Program-made: the position numbers and the translations under genes
The notes under the pieces: model-generated
Told to the model about the DNA's origin: nothing
The model's input: the letters and a program-made list of their open reading frames with translations, nothing else
Database searches by the model: none
Assembly (NCBI GenBank): GCA_002005505.1
Contig: KV908798.1
Coordinates: 1 to 12,018, forward strand
Length of the DNA: 12,018 bases
From: Botryococcus braunii
Lineage: Eukaryota; Chlorophyta; Trebouxiophyceae
Direction: 5' to 3'
In this document: in pieces, positions 8,027 through 12,018 of the stretch
Numbering within the stretch: the first letter of the stretch is position 1
Layout: every line of letters starts with the position of its first letter

Positions 8027-8096
8027 TTACAAGAGTGGAGTAAAAAAGACCAGCCCAATGTTCAGGGACCCAAACCCCCAATGTGGCAAGCTATGA
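8027..8096 (-). mobile_element. Short 3' end of a LINE (3' UTR fragment)
   Basis: The reverse complement of this 70-bp stretch matches the 3' UTR at about 10320-10388, sharing CATAGCTTG, CACATTGGG, TCCCTGAACATTGGGCTGGTC and ACTCCACTCTTGTAA with a few differences and a short indel. Both copies stop matching right after CTTGTAA, which defines the 3' terminus. The other end, at 8096, is an extreme 5' truncation or a break by whatever begins at 8097. It sits inside CTT repeats. Confidence 0.8.
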
Positions 8097-8101
8097 TGTA
8101 A

Positions 8102-8130
8102 CTTCTTCTTCTTCTTCTTCTTCTTCTTCT
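8102..8130. repeat. (CTT)n microsatellite
   Basis: About nine and a half perfect CTT units lie directly upstream of the heat-shock-type element and TATA box. Confidence 0.95.
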
Positions 8131-8143
8131 GGACCTTTCGGTT

Positions 8144-8199
8144 AGAAGGGTCCAGAATCTTCCAGAATCTCCGCGTAAGTTCGGGGACGACTATATAAG
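8144..8199 (+). promoter_or_regulatory. Candidate promoter: heat-shock-type element plus TATA box
   Basis: Positions 8154-8168 read AGAAT-CTTCC-AGAAT: three perfect alternating nGAAn/nTTCn modules, the binding pattern of heat shock factor trimers. Weaker modules flank them (AGAAG GGTCC before, CTCCG after), giving up to six in register from 8144 to 8173. Eighteen bases downstream is a strong TATA box, TATATAAG at 8192-8199, predicting a start near 8220-8225. A short inverted repeat (TGGACC...GGGTCCA) at about 8131-8154 overlaps the first modules. No ORF of note follows closely, so this may be the U3 part of a solo LTR starting TGTAAC at 8097. That is inference, as no partner LTR or target duplication was found. 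Confidence 0.55.
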
Positions 8200-9104
8200 G
8201 GCGTCCAGCCGTCCTCTAAACCACGCTGTGCTAGGAAGTTAGGTGAGGGAAACCTCTGTCGTGAGTCTTTGTAACCGCACAAGTTTGAATCCCAAAAATT
8301 CCTACTAGCCTCGTCCGTGACCACTGCGTTAATGTGCCTGTCTGTTTGCCTACTTGCATCATCGTACTTGATCCACTCGACCTGACTTGTCGTGTTCGTG
8401 AAGCAACACCCCTAAGTGTCAGATTAACAGTATTGTCTTACTAATTAATACCCAAACCCTGATAGTTTCCGAACAATAATACTCTACGTGGTTGAACTTA
8501 AGTTTTGATCAGAGATATAACCGCACGTTATACATAGAGATACAACAATTTGACCCGACGTAATACTTTCGATAATTATTTGATCACTATAACATCTTTC
8601 ATAATTCCGTTTACCAGTGCCGCAAGGTGCTTTCCAGTCCGCTCCATCCAAGCCGCAACAACACCGAACGTGGACCAGCCCGAATCCTAAAAGGGAGCTA
8701 CAAAACCTAATAACAGAGTAATAATAATTCCATTTAGTACCCTTGGAAGTGAAACGCACGACCTATCACATCAGTTGAACTCATACTCCAGACGTCAACC
8801 CCAAAGTCCGATAGTCCGGCCTGCGATAGGCCGTAAGCCGGTGACCCCGACTACAAATCCCCGACTAAAAATCGCACAATCGTAAGTACCAGTAATCCAG
8901 TAATCCGGTAATCCAGGTCTCAAGGCCGAATCCTTGAGTGGCGATCCGCATAATTTACCTTGATACAGAAGCCGCAGCCCAGCTATTACTAACCGTAGTT
9001 GCATAATCTCTGATTTCAATCAGAAAAAAATTTGTCTACCTTGGGTAACGGGTACCCTATAAAGGACGTGACAACTGTGTAACCACTTGTAGGGCGCCCC
9101 CTTA
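8200..9104. other. No gene seen; possible LTR remainder, then AT-rich spacer
   Basis: I see no credible coding region. A transcript from the promoter upstream would cover 8220-8430. Small structures are present: a hairpin CGGCCT/AGGCCG at 8817-8833, three tandem 8-bp units GTAATCCR at 8892-8915, and a perfect 7-bp stem CTCAAGG/CCTTGAG with a 6-base loop at 8919-8938. None matches a known RNA gene as far as I can tell. Confidence 0.5.
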
Positions 9105-9825
9105 TATGGGCATGGTTGACTGGCAAGGTCTATTGCCCCCTCAGGAAGCACCATTGCGAGGCACTTACTATCTTGTATTTCCATAAGGGTCAATTGACAT
9201 TAATGGACAATATTGCAATGCACACCATTCTGCCACAGCCTGTAGTAGACACTGCACTGCATTTCCATCCAAGTGGTGGCCAGTAACTTGAAATCATCTG
9301 TATACCCTAGAATGGGTACGTGACGTCCATCTCGAGTTTTGGGACCCATGTTTGGACACCATGCCTCAATAAATCGTATTAGACCATCTGAAGATACCCC
9401 GAATAAAGTGGGACTTAGCGGTGATTCCTGTATGATGCCTGCACGAGGTTGATTCAGTTCCCCATAATTACCCCCTACCGATAGTGTAACGTCCGCATCC
9501 CCATAGAGTGATGTGATGGCCTCTACGAATCTACCATTAACCCCCACACGATGCAACGCCTCCCATAGAAGCTCTCGAGGGACCCTATCATATGCTTAAG
9601 AGAGGTCTAACTCACACAATAGTAGTGGACTTTCTGGAGTTGCCCTATCAATAAAATGTTGGAGTGCAAAGAGCTGGTGCAGGGTGGAGAAACCTGGGCG
9701 AAACCCGACTTGTCCTTCACATCTGTACTTTCGAGGTGTTCCACAAGTCTGACGTTGAGAAAGGGTGGCATTATGCCACTGGCATATAAACGCATAACCG
9801 GTTCCGCGGTACAGCTATGGGAAGG
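9105..9825 (-). pseudogene. Decayed LINE reverse transcriptase fragment
   Basis: On the minus strand, reading from 9825 down, the peptides follow the order of a non-LTR RT: LYASG...RLVEHLE, then [20 protein letters not shown], then [23 protein letters not shown], then [11 protein letters not shown] (usually QGxPLSPTLF), then [10 protein letters not shown] (usually YADD; 9304-9293), then a thumb-proximal LLQAVAEWC...KIVSASQW. It would copy LINE RNA at the target site, but this copy is dead. The K of the KAYD motif is a stop (TAA, 9598-9596). Frameshifts lie near 9700-9706 and 9251-9260, with at least one more near 9180. The longest clean stretch is 9200-9556. It may belong to the same family as the endonuclease fragment next to it, but the base composition differs and this cannot be shown. 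Confidence 0.85.
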
Positions 9826-9833
9826 AAGGAATT
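9821..9833. repeat. 13-bp direct repeat, left copy (probable target duplication)
   Basis: GAAGGAAGGAATT recurs exactly at 10389-10401. The two copies bracket the endonuclease-bearing LINE fragment. The right copy starts at the base where the two LINE 3' ends in this window stop matching. Length and position fit a LINE target-site duplication; its low complexity leaves some room for chance. Confidence 0.65.
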
Positions 9834-10325
9834 GTCGGCCGACATTACTCCGTTCGTAACGGCCTGGACGCTGTCCTTACCTCAGCTCGTCAGCGGGTCA
9901 CCCGGGAACCCGCCTTTCCCACCCCTGTCCCTGGCCAGGAGCGCCGTCGCGCAGACCTCCGCCTCCATGCGTGGGAGGAGGGGCGTGACCTTTATATCGA
10001 CATCGTTGGCTCTTCCCCACTCACAGTTGCCAACTTGCTGCACTTCGTGCCGGGTGGGGCCGCCGCGCGCGCTGCCCAAGACAAGCAGACCCGCTATGCT
10101 GTCTTGTTGTCGCGTCAGCAGCCGCCTGTGGCTTTCCAAGCCTTCGCTTTTGAAACATTGGGAGGGTTGCATGCTGATGCGCTGGCCTTGTTGCAGAGGC
10201 TCCAGGGGCTTTTGAACCAAGCCATCATTGCTCAAGAAGATGTGGAGGGATATTTTGTCATTCGTCGGGTCAGTTTCATCATTGCGGCGGCTGTGGGTCG
10301 CCAGCTGGCCGCTCGCCGGGTGTGA
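9834..10325 (+). CDS. C-terminal restriction-like endonuclease domain of a LINE ORF (partial)
   Basis: The frame has 163 codons, with no start of its own because the element is 5'-truncated. It opens with GRHYSVRNGLDAVL, resembling the RHN-lRdal helix that follows the CCHC knuckle of such LINEs. Then comes RRAD (D codon at 9954), 14 residues, and D (codon at 9999) in YIDIVGSSPLT, which matches the R/KPD-x12-14-D core of the PD-(D/E)XK-type endonuclease that nicks target DNA. The P of RPAD/KPD is R here, within RRAD. Downstream, PGGAAARAAQDKQTRY and FAFETLGGLHADALALLQRL follow a pattern I know from the tails of many algal and invertebrate LINE ORFs. It is open to the stop with no damage, unlike the RT fragment beside it. 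No working protein is expected without the RT part. Confidence 0.75.
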   Translation, partial: VGRHYSVRNGLDAVLTSARQRVTREPAFPTPVPGQERRRADLRLHAWEEGRDLYIDIVGSSPLTVANLLHFVPGGAAARAAQDKQTRYAVLLSRQQPPVAFQAFAFETLGGLHADALALLQRLQGLLNQAIIAQEDVEGYFVIRRVSFIIAAAVGRQLAARRV

Positions 10326-10388
10326 CTCATAGCTTGACACATTGGGTCCCTGAACATTGGGCTGGTCGTTTTTACTCCACTCTTGTAA
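9834..10388 (+). mobile_element. 5'-truncated LINE insertion: endonuclease domain and 3' UTR
   Basis: The fragment starts in frame within the last domain of a LINE ORF, ends that ORF at 10325 and carries a 63-bp 3' UTR ending CTTGTAA. It is bounded by the 13-bp direct repeats GAAGGAAGGAATT. It has no poly(A) tail, as in many LINEs with a restriction-like endonuclease. The same 3' UTR is present in reverse orientation at 8027-8096. Confidence 0.75.
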
Positions 10389-10401
10389 GAAGGAAGGAAT
10401 T
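10389..10401. repeat. 13-bp direct repeat, right copy (probable target duplication)
   Basis: This GAAGGAAGGAATT matches 9821-9833 exactly and follows directly after the LINE end CTTGTAA. Confidence 0.65.
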
Positions 10402-11263
10402 ACATCAACCCAGCCCAAAGGGCTGATGAGACGCGATAGTTTGTCGCCTGAAGGCCGCGGTGACAAGGCCACGAAGGGCGTGACAGGATGGCCCCTTCAG
10501 GAATCAAGGCTAAAAAAAGGCATTTTTCTGTCCGCTCTCAACACAAAAAACCCTTTTCCCCAACGAATAGCGTTCATGAAGGGCCCAGAAGCTGGTCCGT
10601 ACGCATGTTCCCGACGCGGTATCTGGATATCATGGAAGATTCCGGGAACAGAAATGGATTTGAAGATCGACCGACAGCCCAGCTTCCAATTCGCTTGTCT
10701 GGTCGACCGGGCCATGTTCAGCTCTGCGGGCAGCGTATTAGTATCTCATTGGTTTTAGAAAGAGGAAAGTTTTGGGGAGTTTGGGGATACTGCTGCCCCT
10801 TTGCGTTCTGCTTTCTCCCGCGGATTGGTGTACCGCCCCAAGGTGTGGAGTAGTAGATCTGTCATCCCCTTTGCCTACTTGTAAATGACATGTTTCTGGG
10901 TCTGAAAATGTATTGGTTCGGCATGATTTTACTGAAAAGGAGAGATGTTTCTCCAAACGACACTAACTGACTCGAAGGCAAGCAAGTGGGACTTGACCAT
11001 ATGTAACGAAGACAGTCAACTGTAGCTTTTAACCAATGTGCACTAAGATAATTTGATAAACCAAGTAGAAAGAAGCTTTCTTTCCATGTTGCCTCTTACC
11101 TGGAGGCCAGGTTTGTGGTGCGGGGAACTCTGCCATCAGTTCCCACAATCGCGTTGGATATTCGGCAGAAAATGAGTTTAAATTGAAAGAAGATTTTAAA
11201 ACATCGGAATCAAAAAAATTCTTGAGGTATATACTGGGGAAGCAGAGGGGGCGGGCTGTCGAC
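10402..11263. other. Region without an assignable gene
   Basis: One + strand frame, 10488-10853, starts at an ATG in a good context (GGATGGCC) and gives 121 residues with a basic N terminus (KAKKRH, QHKK), but I recognise no domain and it may be chance. Nothing else stands out; the second half is AT-rich and non-repetitive. It is the likely upstream flank of the small spliced gene. Confidence 0.4.
11228..11233 (+). promoter_or_regulatory. Possible TATA box of the small secreted-protein gene
   Basis: TATATA lies 31 bases upstream of the ATG at 11264. A start about 30 bases downstream would leave almost no 5' UTR, so either a more distal promoter or this site with a very short leader is used. 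Confidence 0.25.
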
Positions 11264-11605
11264 ATGGCAGTACGATTGTTCCTTCTCGCGGCCTTGTGTT
11301 TGATGGCGCCTCGGAAAGGTATGTCGTTTCTCTAGACAATGTTATGAGCTCTTAAGCTGTCGTGGGGAGAATCTGCTCATCATGCACTGCGTTTCCCAAA
11401 TGTGAAGTATGGCATCAAAAATGTGTCTTGCGCTATAGTGTGCACTAATCCCCGGAAAAAACGTTTATTTGAAACTAACATTCACTCTGTACTTAATTCT
11501 AACTTATATGCAATCTACATGTGTAGGTCTTGCCCAAGGTGACTGCCAGGGAAAACCCAATGGACTCTCAGCCGATCCTTCAAGTTGTCAGTGTTACTTC
11601 AACTG
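11264..11605 (+). CDS. Small secreted Cys-rich protein, exons 1-2 (possible CBM14-like start)
   Basis: Exon 1 (11264-11318) starts with an ATG and encodes a clear signal peptide: a short basic start (MAVR), the hydrophobic run LFLLAALCLMA, then a polar stretch. It ends at AAAG|GTATGT. The intron (11319-11526) ends TGTGTAG. Exon 2 (11527-11605) joins in phase (G|GT, a Gly codon) and encodes GLAQGDCQGKPNG, then DPSSCQCYFN, ending at the donor TG|GTGAG. Cysteines at 25, 39 and 41 in C-GKPNG-x-x-x-DP-x-x-C resemble the first half of a CBM14 (peritrophin-A) chitin-binding domain, where a Cys would be expected at residue 45. Signal peptide, splice sites and phase agree, which supports a real gene. 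The third exon is not settled: see the candidate at 11730. The protein would be secreted; chitin binding is only a possibility. Confidence 0.55.
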
Positions 11606-11729
11606 GTGAGGCCAATTTTCTGTCTCCATTCAAAAATTAGTTATGGATATCGTTATAATCGGTTTATATTACTGATTCTGTTGTGTTTCCCTTCTTCTCG
11701 TTGTCCGCTCCCTTCTCCTGTGTGCTGAG

Positions 11730-11757
11730 GTGTGGAGATCATAACATTTGTCTCTGA
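11730..11757 (+). CDS. Candidate terminal exon of the small secreted protein
   Basis: A long pyrimidine tract (about 11690-11720) leads to GTGCTGAG, a good acceptor. In the phase set by exon 2, the next codons give W-C-G-D-H-N-I-C-L and then TGA at 11755-11757, making a complete protein of 53 residues with five cysteines after the signal peptide. The placement is plausible but would end the protein before the rest of a CBM14 domain, so either it is a different short Cys-rich peptide or the real exon 3 lies beyond the window. Confidence 0.3.
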
Positions 11758-12018
11758 GGAAGTAAGTGGATACGCCCCTCGTCCTCAAATGTGTTTATTT
11801 TATGCCATATGACACATTCAAACTTAAATCCAGCCTCTTGAGTGCTGAATCACGTGCCAAAATGACAGATGCATGGCGCTGTTTCTCTCAGCTATCTTTT
11901 CAGAATCTGCTTTAGTACTCTTACCGCTCCTCATCCTCTGAAACGCTCTTATCCTCTCCAGTTACACTTTCAACAGACTGGACTCCTCTTGCTTGCCTGC
12001 TTTCTCTCCACCAGACCA
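11758..12018. other. No feature seen
   Basis: This is probably the 3' UTR or intron of the small gene. A GTAAGT at 11762-11767 could be a splice donor, and an acceptor-like TCCAG is at about 11830-11834, but no exon consistent with a CBM14 domain follows. Confidence 0.35.

Noticed and set aside
8911..8940. tRNA-like T-arm or SINE
   Set aside because: The 7-bp stem with loop CCGAAT resembles a T-arm only loosely. No A box, acceptor stem or other arms are found around it.
9882..10472. A 196-codon minus-strand frame
   Set aside because: It is antisense to the endonuclease coding sequence and its 3' UTR. The plus-strand frame has the recognisable motifs.
10488..10853. A 121-codon ORF as a host gene
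   Set aside because: There is a good ATG context and a basic N terminus, but no recognised domain, splice pattern or repeat of motifs. It is kept only as a note in the region entry.

Overview
The window is repeat-rich nuclear DNA from a eukaryote. It holds nested retrotransposons, decayed ORFs, microsatellites and one short stretch that looks like a spliced host gene; there is no bacterial-style operon. The host cannot be fixed from the sequence. The chromodomain gypsy element and an LTR promoter with a heat-shock-type element would fit many plants, algae, fungi or animals. The small secreted Cys-rich gene at the right end (partly like a CBM14 chitin-binding domain) leans weakly towards an invertebrate animal.

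Layout. (1) Positions 1-5326 are the 3' two-thirds of a Ty3/gypsy chromovirus on the + strand: a dead protease region, a 2,997-bp open pol frame (RT, RNase H, integrase, chromodomain), about 1 kb of non-coding 3' internal sequence, a polypurine tract and a 3' LTR starting TGTAA and probably ending TTACA. The 5' LTR, gag and primer-binding site lie left of the window. (2) Positions 5327-7925 are the 5' part of a non-LTR retrotransposon (LINE) on the - strand: an N-terminal zinc-finger ORF preceded by about 3.7 tandem 145-151-bp units. I interpret the units as 5'-UTR promoter monomers. The gypsy LTR cuts off the ORF. (3) Positions 6374-7824 are a complete 1,451-bp non-autonomous LTR element (TRIM-like) on the - strand, inserted inside the fourth unit. 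It has identical 165-bp LTRs, a 5-bp target duplication GACGC, a polypurine tract and a probable primer-binding site. (4) Positions 7926-8130 are CTT/CTTT repeats enclosing a 70-bp LINE 3' end on the - strand. (5) Positions 8131-8430 carry a heat-shock-type element upstream of a strong TATA box. (6) Positions 9105-9825 are a decayed LINE reverse transcriptase on the - strand. (7) Positions 9834-10388 are a 5'-truncated LINE 3' end on the + strand encoding a restriction-like endonuclease domain, bounded by 13-bp direct repeats. (8) Positions 11264 onward hold a small spliced gene with a signal peptide.

How the parts relate. The two LINE 3' ends (8027-8096 and about 10320-10388) are the same family in opposite orientation, and both stop at CTTGTAA against GAAG-rich DNA. 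With the zinc-finger 5' half next door, this suggests a LINE lineage with a restriction-like endonuclease that prefers GAAG/CTTC microsatellites. The insertion order can be read from the nesting: LINE first, then the gypsy and TRIM elements into it, with the TRIM very recent.
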